DNA from: Candidatus Omnitrophota bacterium
GTDB lineage: Bacteria; Omnitrophota; Gorgyraeia; JAGLLT01
Length of the DNA stretch: 12,338 bases
NCBI GenBank assembly: GCA_030630095.1
Contig: DAOVNW010000011.1
Location: forward strand, 1-12,338
Direction of reading: 5' to 3'
Made by a program: the position numbers and the translations under genes. The notes below the pieces were generated by a model. The model was not told the DNA's origin, ran no database searches, and saw nothing but the letters and a program-made list of their open reading frames with translations. This document shows positions 1-6,031 of the stretch, piece after piece. Position 1 is the first letter of the stretch. Each line of letters opens with the position of its first letter.

Positions 1-2
1 AA

Positions 3-398
3 ATGGGCAGGAAAAAAAATAGAAAGAAGTTTTCCGCGGTTTGCCGGTTAAGGCTCCGGGGGGCATTTACCCTGTTGGAAGTTATTCTGTCAGTGGCTGT
101 AATTGCTATTGTAGCTTTGGCGGCTATTTACGGTTTCATCGCTGTCGGCCAGATTAGAGCTCAATCCCATCATACGTCAGTTGCTTCTTTATGGGCGCAG
201 GATAAGCTGGAGGAATACAAAGCCTCTTCTTACGGCAGTATGCCGGACGGAAACGATACGGACAGCGTGTATACGAGAATGTGGAGTTCCAGCGGCTATA
301 CCGGGTCGTCTTCTGTGATTACCGTAACTGTAACATACCCTTCAAATTCCTCATCAATGAATTCAGTCACATTAACCACCATTAAAGCTGATAAGTAA
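3..398 (+). CDS. Type IV pilin-like minor (pseudo)pilin, PilV/GspI-like, cassette copy 1
   Basis: A small Type IV pilin-like protein, probably a minor pilin or pseudopilin that helps start assembly of a pilus or secretion pseudopilus in the inner membrane. The class III (prepilin) signal is visible: a long basic leader of about 21 residues, then A21/F22-T-L-L-E26 with Glu at +5 of the mature protein, followed by a roughly 22-residue hydrophobic helix. Ala rather than Gly precedes the cleavage site, which is tolerated by prepilin peptidases. The C-terminal part is short and Ser/Thr-rich, with beta-strand-like sequence ending near LTTIKADK. It is a clear paralogue of the gene at 2094-2450 (shared SVAS-AQDKLEE core). 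The next gene starts 7 bases after the stop. The leader is unusually long and the ATG is at the window edge, so a start upstream of the window cannot be excluded. PilV-like versus GspI/GspG-like cannot be settled from sequence alone. Confidence 0.85.
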   Translation: MGRKKNRKKFSAVCRLRLRGAFTLLEVILSVAVIAIVALAAIYGFIAVGQIRAQSHHTSVASLWAQDKLEEYKASSYGSMPDGNDTDSVYTRMWSSSGYTGSSSVITVTVTYPSNSSSMNSVTLTTIKADK

Positions 399-405
399 AT
401 ATCTT

Positions 406-984
406 ATGAAGTTAAAGAACTCTAAGGGTTTTAGTGTTATTGAAAGTCTGATTGTAACTGTGCTTGCCGCGGTCGTTATTCTGGGCGCTTATAACTTTTA
501 TCTTAATCAGCAAAATTTCAGTATCGGGCAGGCTAAGAAGGCGCAATTGCAAAGGAACTTAAGAGCCGCGATAGATATAATGATCCAGGGTATCAGGCGG
601 GCAGGATATGACCCTGAAGGCTCCGGGAGTTTTGGGATAAGCCCGGAAAGCACCGCGGCGGAAATTCGCTATACGCTGGATGAAAATAATGATGGGCTTC
701 TTGAGGCGGGTGAAGAGCATCGTTTCCGGCTGGATGGCACAACTTTGAAATACACTAAAGACGCGAAGGTAGGCGAACCCGGCGGAAGCTTTGTCTGGCA
801 TAGTGTCAATGTCGCGCCGATAGAGATATCCGCATTAGGATTTACGTATTTGGATGTTAGTAATCCGGTTGACGGTATTGTTGATATGGTAGGTATTAGT
901 ATAACAGGGCAAATTAAAATGCCTTTAAAATCTGAGGTTTACGAAACACAAACGTTAAATGGTAAGGTTGGCTTAAGAAATTAG
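406..984 (+). CDS. PilW-like minor pilin with EF-hand-type calcium loop, cassette copy 1
   Basis: A PilW-family minor pilin (192 aa). The prepilin peptidase site is G8/F9-S-V-I-E13, with an 8-residue leader and Glu at +5. A hydrophobic helix follows (about 9-31), then a polar helix and the RAGYDP segment (65-70) often seen in PilW-like proteins. Residues 92-103 match the 12-position EF-hand loop exactly: D92, N94, D96, G97, L99 and E103. Bound calcium near the pilin head is therefore likely, though this is inference. The C-terminal part contains PLKSEVYET, shared with the paralogue at 2458-3045; the two proteins align over their whole length, about half identical by eye. It sits between PilV-like and PilX-like genes, as minor-pilin operons usually do. 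No good Shine-Dalgarno sequence is seen before the ATG, so translational coupling to the preceding gene is likely. Confidence 0.9.
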   Translation: MKLKNSKGFSVIESLIVTVLAAVVILGAYNFYLNQQNFSIGQAKKAQLQRNLRAAIDIMIQGIRRAGYDPEGSGSFGISPESTAAEIRYTLDENNDGLLEAGEEHRFRLDGTTLKYTKDAKVGEPGGSFVWHSVNVAPIEISALGFTYLDVSNPVDGIVDMVGISITGQIKMPLKSEVYETQTLNGKVGLRN

Positions 985-1000
985 AGGCTTAAGGAATTAT

Positions 1001-1996
1001 ATGAAAAAAATCAAAACGGCGGGCAATAAAGGATTTATTTTAATTGTCACCTTAATTGTAATGGTTGTTTCTATTCTTATGATGAGCCTGTATTCAAATA
1101 TTATCCTGACTGAAAAAGGCCTAATCGTAAGAGATTATTATGAAAAGCAGGTGTTTTGGGTTGCTGAGGCAGGCATAGAAAAAGGTTTAAAGGCCGTTAT
1201 TGATGATCCCGGCCTTCTCACAGATTCTCAGTACTGGATAGATAACTTTACTGATGTATCTTTGGGGGAGGGAGTCTATACTGTTCGGATTACTGAGGAT
1301 AGCGGTGTTTATACATTGACTTCGACTGCTACGGCGCATGAGATTACTATGACGATTCAACAGGGCGTGAGCTTTGATTCCGGCGGCGTCCCCGAGCCTT
1401 TTAATTATGTTATTTACGTAGGCGGTAAGATTGATGATAAGGACACGACTAATCTTAGTATAACAGGGGAACAGGTAGAGGGCGGAACCGCTTTGCCAAA
1501 GGTAGATTTTCCTTACTTTAAAAGTATAGCCGATCCTGGACAGGATATATCCGGGAATTATACGTTTAGCGATAAAGGCCCCGGGACGGATTATTCCGGC
1601 GTGTGGTTTATTGACGGTAATGTTATTGTTGAGAGTGATGTTACTGTTGATGGTTCAATTATAACAACAGGAGGCATCGAGATGAGGGGAAGCAGCAATA
1701 TTAGTATTACCGCCGCCTCGCCAAATCCGGCCTTAGTCGCGAATGGTAATATTGATTTAAAGAATACGCTAAATGTAACTATTTTTGGCTTAATTTATGC
1801 CGGGGCGGACATGGAAGGCAATCTCGATATAAAAGAAGCGGTAAATCTTAATATAACAGGTACAATTATCGCGGGAGGAAATTTCGACCTTAAAGAGAGT
1901 GATAGTGTAACTATCACTTATGACGATTCTATAATAATTGATCCTCCGCCGGGTTTTGAAACTGTTATTCCCCGAAAAGACTGGCGGCAAGGGTAA
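1001..1996 (+). CDS. PilX-like pilus assembly protein with beta-solenoid C-terminus, cassette copy 1
   Basis: A PilX-like minor pilin or assembly protein (331 aa). After a basic leader, G11/F12-I-L-I-V16 begins a long hydrophobic helix. Valine stands where most pilins have Glu+5, as is normal for PilX and GspK-type members. The DYYEKQ...FWVAEAGIEKGLK stretch (45-64) is the typical PilX N-terminal region. From about residue 200 the chain is rich in short beta strands. Two adjacent 24-residue units (248-271 and 272-295, each N/EGN-I/L-D-L/I-K...AG) plus a partial unit look like rungs of a right-handed beta-helix or bactofilin-like solenoid. The protein ends in a PPPGFE...W segment seen in similar PilX proteins. 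A Shine-Dalgarno AAGGA lies at 991-995, 5 bases before the ATG. Its N-terminal half matches the gene at 3069-4580 but the C-terminal half does not, so it may supply a distinct surface or tip domain. Confidence 0.85.
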   Translation: MKKIKTAGNKGFILIVTLIVMVVSILMMSLYSNIILTEKGLIVRDYYEKQVFWVAEAGIEKGLKAVIDDPGLLTDSQYWIDNFTDVSLGEGVYTVRITEDSGVYTLTSTATAHEITMTIQQGVSFDSGGVPEPFNYVIYVGGKIDDKDTTNLSITGEQVEGGTALPKVDFPYFKSIADPGQDISGNYTFSDKGPGTDYSGVWFIDGNVIVESDVTVDGSIITTGGIEMRGSSNISITAASPNPALVANGNIDLKNTLNVTIFGLIYAGADMEGNLDIKEAVNLNITGTIIAGGNFDLKESDSVTITYDDSIIIDPPPGFETVIPRKDWRQG

Positions 1997-2015
1997 AGTT
2001 CCTGATTGTACGAAA

Positions 2016-2045
2016 TTGATTAATGCCCTCATAATATGGTATAAT
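2016..2045 (+). promoter_or_regulatory. Predicted sigma-70-type promoter of second pilin cassette
   Basis: The gap between the two pilin cassettes (1997-2093) contains TTGATT at 2016-2021 and a perfect TATAAT at 2040-2045, separated by 18 bases. This would give a leader of about 40 bases before the ATG at 2094. The -10 box matches consensus fully and the -35 box in four of six positions. No terminator is seen after the first cassette, so the second may also be reached by read-through. Confidence 0.6.
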
Positions 2046-2093
2046 ATATAAAGTTAAGTAAACAGGGAAAGCTGCTAAGAAATAGAAATCAGT

Positions 2094-2450
2094 ATGCGAA
2101 AAAAAGGTTTTACTCTTTTAGAATTAATGGTGTCAGTAGCTATCATTGCTATCGTTGTAGCGGGTACTACCCGAGGCTTTATAAGTATTACTCAGGGCAG
2201 GGCGTATGGGCGCCATTTGTCAGTTGCTTCTTTTTTGGCGCAGGATAAGCTGGAAGAGCTTAAAGCCGCTCCTTACCCCGGCATCAGCCCCACAGGCGAT
2301 GAAATAATAAATGATATATATACCAGAAGCTGCAATGTTGATGAATCGGCTGGATTGAAAACGATCAATATTACAGTAACATTTTCTTCCGGTTTATTAA
2401 AAGTACATTCAATAACCTTAACGACCGCGAGAGCTGATCTTGAGAGTTAA
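2094..2450 (+). CDS. Type IV pilin-like minor (pseudo)pilin, PilV/GspI-like, cassette copy 2
   Basis: A short minor pilin or pseudopilin (118 aa) that would be inserted in the inner membrane and processed by prepilin peptidase. The leader is only five residues (MRKKG), followed by F6-T-L-L-E10 with Glu at mature position +5 and a hydrophobic helix to about residue 24. It shares with the 3-398 gene the SVAS..AQDKLEELKA core and an ITVTF...ITLTTARAD end, so the two are duplicates. The DNA of the core (2220-2257) matches 177-214 at roughly 35 of 38 positions, better than the rest of the genes. No clear Shine-Dalgarno sequence precedes the ATG. The start is fixed by the position of the cleavage motif and the lack of a better start upstream. 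The next gene begins 7 bases after the stop, the same spacing as in copy 1. Confidence 0.88.
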   Translation: MRKKGFTLLELMVSVAIIAIVVAGTTRGFISITQGRAYGRHLSVASFLAQDKLEELKAAPYPGISPTGDEIINDIYTRSCNVDESAGLKTINITVTFSSGLLKVHSITLTTARADLES

Positions 2451-2457
2451 ACTTTAG

Positions 2458-3045
2458 ATGTCAGAGATATTAAACAAAAATAAGGGGTTCACTCTTGTAG
2501 AATTTTTGATTGCGGCCGCTCTTGCCGCTATTGTTATTTTTGGTACTTTTACTTATTATCTTAGCCAGCAGAATTTAAATAACGCCCAAAGCCGGAAGTC
2601 ACAGTTAGAGAGAAGCCTAAGATTAGCGATGGACGTGATGATAGAGGATATTAGAAAGGCGGGATATGACCCTGATAGTTCCGGGCTTTTTGGTCTGACC
2701 ATAAGCGAGGCTTCAAAGATTGCTTACACACTAGATGAAGACAGCGATGGTGTGGTTGATGATGGCGAAGAGTATCGCTTTAAGTTAGATGGCGCCGTTT
2801 TAGTATATATTAGGGATGCTAACGAGGGTGAGCCGGACAGTAATTTTACGTGGCAGAGTGTAAATGTGTCACCTGTTGAATTTAATAGTTTGCAGTTTGC
2901 GTATTCAGATACAAGCCAGCCGCCTGACGGCGTTGTGGATACCGTGGACATTACTTTGACAGGCCGGATAAAACTGCCTCTAAAGTCTGAAGTTTATGAA
3001 ACACGGGTTTTAATAGGCAAAGTTATTTTAAGGAATAAAATTTAG
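2458..3045 (+). CDS. PilW-like minor pilin with EF-hand-type calcium loop, cassette copy 2
   Basis: The PilW-like member of the second cassette (195 aa). Its prepilin site is G10/F11-T-L-V-E15 (Glu+5), followed by a hydrophobic helix and the KAGYDP segment. Residues 93-104 again fit the EF-hand loop (D93, D95, D97, G98, V100, E104), at the same place as in the 406-984 protein. Surrounding residues have changed while the ligands remain, which suggests the site is under selection. Other shared stretches are GEP...W-SVNV-P and PLKSEVYET near the C-terminus. The intergenic gap is short and no strong Shine-Dalgarno sequence is present, so coupling to the gene before it is likely. The role is probably minor-pilin priming or presentation of the PilX-like partner encoded just downstream. 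That role is inferred from the family and gene order. Confidence 0.9.
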   Translation: MSEILNKNKGFTLVEFLIAAALAAIVIFGTFTYYLSQQNLNNAQSRKSQLERSLRLAMDVMIEDIRKAGYDPDSSGLFGLTISEASKIAYTLDEDSDGVVDDGEEYRFKLDGAVLVYIRDANEGEPDSNFTWQSVNVSPVEFNSLQFAYSDTSQPPDGVVDTVDITLTGRIKLPLKSEVYETRVLIGKVILRNKI

Positions 3046-3068
3046 AGAAATTTGTGGGGTAATTTAAG

Positions 3069-4580
3069 ATGAGTAATAAAAAAGGTTTTGTTTTAATAGG
3101 CGCGTTAATCGTGGTAATAACTTTGGCTTTTATGCTTCTTATATATGTTAACACGTCTATAAATGAAATCAACTTAAGTTTAAATGACTACCATGAAAAG
3201 CAGGCATTCTGGATTGCTGAGGCGGGTGTAGAGCACGCCTTAAAATGCCTGGATGTTGATTCTGAATGGAGAGTCGGATTTGAAGATGTACCTTTTGGAA
3301 ATGGGAGTTATTCAGTAGATATTGTAGACTCAGGTCCAGATCAGGTTCAGGTTATATCCGTTGGTTCTGTAAATCCGAAAAAAGAGATTGTTGTAACGGT
3401 TGACTTACATACAGATGTACCATGCAAGGCTTTTGATTATGCTTATTTCATTAATAACTGGGCATGGTACTGGGGTTCTACTATAACGTGTAATGGTGAC
3501 GCGCGGTCAAACGGCAGGTTTGATTTAGTCTATAGACCCACTGTTAATGGCCATCTTTACGCGGGGCTTGAGATAGATGATCATGGATATGGCATAGATG
3601 GAAATGGCGGATTAGCTGATCACCAGCATGAAAATCAAAGCCGGGTGCGTATGCCCGTACAGGACGCCGCTTATTATATGGATTTGGCTCAAGCCGGAAG
3701 CGGCAGGGTTAAGGTAGGAAATAATGTAATTTTTAATAAAATCTTTGGTAATCAGCCTCAAGAAAGTGGTAATCTGGTATTAGTTGGTACAGACGAGGCC
3801 CCAATTATTATTGATGGTTTTGTTTATGTGACAGGTGATGTAGTTATAAAGGGAAGGATAAAAGGCCGCGGTACCCTTTACGCGGGACGTAACATTTATA
3901 TAGCTGATAACATAGAGTATGTGGATGGACCGTCAACATCCCGGCCTAGTGACGCGGACGGTGACGGAGAGCCTATCCTGGCAGAAAAAGACGCTTGGGC
4001 GGAAGCCAATAAAGATAAGAATCTAATAGGGCTTTTTGCCGACGAAAACATTGTTATGGGAGACTATACCAGGGATTCCCATTATGGATACGGCGGTTCG
4101 GATAGATGGTATTCAAATCTGTGGTTGTTTGGTATGGGCTCTGAGGATGTAGGCAGGGATGGCATACCTGATACCGGTGATGAATTTGAGGGTGATGGTA
4201 TTTTTCAATCTGAATATGAAGATCTGGATGAAGACGGCATTTTTGATGATAATTATAACTGGAGTGATATAGAAACTCAAGCTTCTATTACTGAATTTGA
4301 CAACTTACCTGATGGCGTATCAAATTTTTCAGATTTGGCGGTAAACACTACGTCAAAGGTAGAGGCTGTTTTTTATACTAACCATGCCTTCGCGGCCAGA
4401 ACAGGATACGATATACAGTTTAATGGTTCTGTAATTTCAAAAGATGAAGCGATAATATACAGGAATAATCTTACTATGAATTATGATGAGAGAATGCATT
4501 CGAGATATGGTGATAAGCCGTGGTACACGGAGTTGTTCAAACCGCCGAAAGGCGGAATAAAAGTAAAAGGCTGGAAGTGA
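3069..4580 (+). CDS. Large PilX-like pilus protein with Asp-rich calcium-type loops, cassette copy 2
   Basis: A 503-residue PilX-like protein. Its N-terminus, GFVLIGALIVVITLAFMLL, is a hydrophobic pilin helix without Glu at +5. Then comes DYHEKQAFWIAEAGVEHALK (40-59), matching the 1001-1996 protein. Beyond about residue 115 the two proteins diverge. Here a beta-rich region (about 240-285, GFVYVTGDVVIKGRIKGRG, then LYAGRNIYIADNI) resembles the solenoid strands of DUF4900/PilX-type proteins. Several Asp-rich loops follow: 295-306 (D295, D297, D299, G300, E306) fits an EF-hand loop, while 360-371 (D360, D364, G365, D371) and 385-396 (D385, D387, D389, G390) are partial matches. Tyr/Trp-rich, glycine-rich stretches suggest an exposed, stable head. 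It may act as a pilus-tip or adhesive subunit, which is inference. A GGGGT stretch at 3056-3060 serves as a probable ribosome binding site. Confidence 0.8.
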   Translation: MSNKKGFVLIGALIVVITLAFMLLIYVNTSINEINLSLNDYHEKQAFWIAEAGVEHALKCLDVDSEWRVGFEDVPFGNGSYSVDIVDSGPDQVQVISVGSVNPKKEIVVTVDLHTDVPCKAFDYAYFINNWAWYWGSTITCNGDARSNGRFDLVYRPTVNGHLYAGLEIDDHGYGIDGNGGLADHQHENQSRVRMPVQDAAYYMDLAQAGSGRVKVGNNVIFNKIFGNQPQESGNLVLVGTDEAPIIIDGFVYVTGDVVIKGRIKGRGTLYAGRNIYIADNIEYVDGPSTSRPSDADGDGEPILAEKDAWAEANKDKNLIGLFADENIVMGDYTRDSHYGYGGSDRWYSNLWLFGMGSEDVGRDGIPDTGDEFEGDGIFQSEYEDLDEDGIFDDNYNWSDIETQASITEFDNLPDGVSNFSDLAVNTTSKVEAVFYTNHAFAARTGYDIQFNGSVISKDEAIIYRNNLTMNYDERMHSRYGDKPWYTELFKPPKGGIKVKGWK

Positions 4581-4596
4581 AAGAAGAAATGAAGTT

Positions 4597-4628
4597 CCCC
4601 GTAGTCCCGCTGTAACGTCGGGACGGGG
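4597..4628 (+). other. GC-rich hairpin after pilin cassette, role unknown
   Basis: CCCCG (4597-4601) and TCCCG (4605-4609) pair with CGGGA (4619-4623) and CGGGG (4624-4628). This gives a 10-bp stem with a three-base bulge (TAG) on the left and a nine-base loop. No run of T follows, so it is not an ordinary Rho-independent terminator. It could be an mRNA-stabilising 3' hairpin or a copy of a dispersed palindromic repeat. Confidence 0.5.
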
Positions 4629-4663
4629 TATTCGGCGAAGAGAAATAGAGGAGTAACTTTATA

Positions 4664-5035
4664 ATGACGAAAGGAATATTGCTGTTTTTATTGGCGGGTT
4701 TAATTCTTTTTTCGGGCGCGGGCAATGTATGCGCGCTGCGTCAGACCTTAGAAAATGTTTCTGAAGATGAAATAAGAAAGATAATAAGAGAAGACAGAAT
4801 AGAAAAAGAAAAGATAGCTAAAGAAAGAAAAGAGGTTATTCAACAGCCTGTAGAGTTAGAGAAAAAAGTTCAAAAGCAAGTTGAAGAAGTAAAGAGTGTG
4901 TCTATGCCGCGGACTGAGAGCGCGAAAACTTCCCGCCTATTTAGAAGATTTATTATAACAGTGTTGTTGATTGCTCTTTTGGGAGTTGTATTCTTTATTA
5001 TCCGGCTCACGCGGCCTGCCAATAATCGTAATTGA
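4664..5035 (+). CDS. Small secreted/membrane protein of unknown function
   Basis: No family is recognised (123 aa). Residues 1-24 form a signal peptide: a short basic start, a hydrophobic core (about 5-19), and a V-C-A24 motif that could be a signal peptidase I site. The middle (about 26-90) is highly charged and Lys/Glu-rich (EDEIRKIIRE..., then several K/E repeats), and is probably helical or coiled coil. Residues 96-114 form a strong transmembrane helix followed by a short basic tail. If the signal is cleaved, the charged part lies outside the cytoplasm and the C-terminal helix anchors it; if not, the protein spans the membrane twice. GAGGAG at 4648-4653 is a good Shine-Dalgarno sequence 10 bases before the ATG. 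It lies between the pilin cassettes and a lipoprotein gene, which does not reveal its role. The gene is likely real given the ribosome site and composition. Confidence 0.7.
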   Translation: MTKGILLFLLAGLILFSGAGNVCALRQTLENVSEDEIRKIIREDRIEKEKIAKERKEVIQQPVELEKKVQKQVEEVKSVSMPRTESAKTSRLFRRFIITVLLIALLGVVFFIIRLTRPANNRN

Positions 5036-5060
5036 AAAGGGATTCATTTTATGCTATAAT
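5032..5060 (+). promoter_or_regulatory. Predicted strong sigma-70-type promoter for the zinc-ribbon lipoprotein gene
   Basis: TTGAAA at 5032-5037 and TATAAT at 5055-5060 are separated by 17 bases, with TGC directly before the -10 box (extended -10). This is the best promoter match in the window. The -35 box overlaps the stop region of the preceding gene. The downstream ATG at 5105 is preceded by the strong ribosome binding site AAAGGGGTGAT at 5089-5099. Confidence 0.75.
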
Positions 5061-5104
5061 AATATAGAAGTAAAGAAAGATGTATCGGAAAGGGGTGATA
5101 TAAA

Positions 5105-5404
5105 ATGAAAAAAGTTCTAGTTTTAATTTTGGTTTTAAGCGTTGTTTCGTTATGCGGCTGTACAACTACCCAGAAAGGTGCTGGTGTTGGAGCCCTGGGA
5201 GGCGCTGGCTTAGGAGCTATTATCGGCCATCAATCAGGCCATGCGGGTGAAGGCGCGGCTATCGGCGCGGCGGTTGGCGGTTTAGGCGGCGCGCTTGTTG
5301 GAGAGCAGATGGACAAGAAGTTCTGCCCGACCTGCGGTAAGCAGTTTCCTTCTGATGTGCAGTTCTGCCCAACCTGCGGGACGAAGTTGGAGTGGAAACA
5401 ATAA
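5105..5404 (+). CDS. Glycine-zipper lipoprotein with C-terminal zinc ribbon
   Basis: A 99-residue exported protein. A short basic start and hydrophobic core lead to L16-C-G-C19, a lipobox that would place a lipid anchor on Cys19. Residues 25-66 are a glycine zipper (GAGVGALGGAGLGAIIG and a second GxxxG-rich helix after a short His-containing turn), as in outer-membrane-associated Gly-zipper proteins. The C-terminal 30 residues contain two CPTC motifs (C74/C77 and C88/C91), each followed by Gly, and end in LEWK. This is a typical small zinc ribbon. Zinc ribbons are normally cytoplasmic, so its presence on a predicted lipoprotein is odd. Either the zinc site works outside the cytoplasm, or the Cys17/Cys19 region is only a membrane anchor. 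The gene has its own promoter and terminator, so it is monocistronic and probably well expressed. No specific function can be named. Confidence 0.85.
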   Translation: MKKVLVLILVLSVVSLCGCTTTQKGAGVGALGGAGLGAIIGHQSGHAGEGAAIGAAVGGLGGALVGEQMDKKFCPTCGKQFPSDVQFCPTCGTKLEWKQ

Positions 5405-5436
5405 AATAAGTAACTACTTAATCCTGTAAAAGAAGA

Positions 5437-5470
5437 GGGTACAATGGGGAGATTTGTTGTACCCTTTTTT
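5437..5470 (+). terminator. Rho-independent terminator of the lipoprotein gene
   Basis: GGGTACAA (5437-5444) and TTGTACCC (5457-5464) form a perfect 8-bp stem with a 12-base loop, followed at once by six T (5465-5470). It lies 32 bases after the lipoprotein stop. It overlaps a possible upstream start codon of pgsA (ATG at 5444), which argues for the later start at 5477, or for a regulatory hairpin at that start. Confidence 0.8.
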
Positions 5471-5476
5471 AACACT

Positions 5477-6031
5477 ATGACTCTGGCAAATAAAATAACA
5501 AGCATAAGAATAGTACTTACACCCTTTTTTGTTTTAGCGCTTATTAATTATTCACCGCAAAAAGACTTTCTCAGGTTTATCGCTCTGGGCATATTTGCCG
5601 TCTCCGCCTTCACGGATTTTTTAGACGGGTATATCGCGCGGCGGTTTAATCAGGAGACGGTGTCAGGGCGTATCCTTGACGTGGCGGCTGATAAGGTTTT
5701 TTTAATCACTGCCTTTGTGTTATTAAGCTTTTTAGCGAAACTGCCTCTTAATGTACCTATTTGGGTGGCGGTTGTTGTTATAGGCAGAGATGCTGTCATT
5801 ATATTGGGCATCTTTATATTTTATATAATTACCAAACACCTTTATATTCTTCCCGATATAACCGGCAAGCTCAGCATTACGGTTGAGATGCTGGTTATTA
5901 TCGCGGTCTTATTAAATTTTGAGTATTCTTTCGTTATCTGGAATCTGGCTGTTGCCTTGGCTTGCTTATCAGGTGTAAAATACCTGGTATCCGGCATAAG
6001 GCTCGTTAAGAAAGAGAGGGTGAGTGTATGA
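5477..6031 (+). CDS. pgsA: CDP-diacylglycerol--glycerol-3-phosphate 3-phosphatidyltransferase
   Basis: This integral membrane enzyme transfers the phosphatidyl group from CDP-diacylglycerol to glycerol-3-phosphate, giving phosphatidylglycerol phosphate, the first step to phosphatidylglycerol and cardiolipin. The CDP-alcohol phosphotransferase signature is complete: D47-x2-D50-G51-x2-A54-R55-x8-G64-x3-D68-x3-D72, the four Asp that bind metal. About five hydrophobic helices follow, with a basic C-terminus. The length (184 aa) is normal. The start at 5477 gives MTLANKITSIR, which matches the usual beginning of PgsA. An in-frame ATG at 5444 would add 11 residues and has a weak GAGG 5 bases upstream, but it lies inside a terminator hairpin. 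No Shine-Dalgarno is seen before 5477, so the start is not certain. The gene overlaps plsY by four bases (ATGA). Other CDP-alcohol transferases, for example PgsA-like paralogues, remain possible. Confidence 0.92.
   Translation: MTLANKITSIRIVLTPFFVLALINYSPQKDFLRFIALGIFAVSAFTDFLDGYIARRFNQETVSGRILDVAADKVFLITAFVLLSFLAKLPLNVPIWVAVVVIGRDAVIILGIFIFYIITKHLYILPDITGKLSITVEMLVIIAVLLNFEYSFVIWNLAVALACLSGVKYLVSGIRLVKKERVSV

Larger units (their letters stand above)
3..4580 (+). repeat. Tandem duplication of a three-gene minor-pilin cassette
   Basis: Genes at 3-398, 406-984 and 1001-1996 are paralogous, in the same order and with matching short spacings (7 and 16 bases versus 7 and 23), to those at 2094-2450, 2458-3045 and 3069-4580. 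Similarity is full-length for the first two pairs and limited to about the first 65 residues for the third. The copies are diverged, so this is an old duplication rather than an assembly artefact. Confidence 0.85.

Noticed and set aside
559..801. Antisense open frame inside the first PilW-like gene
   Set aside because: It is fully opposite a gene with clear pilin motifs and has no ribosome site or family features.
4597..4628. Rho-independent terminator
   Set aside because: The hairpin is followed by GGGGTATTCGG rather than a T-run.
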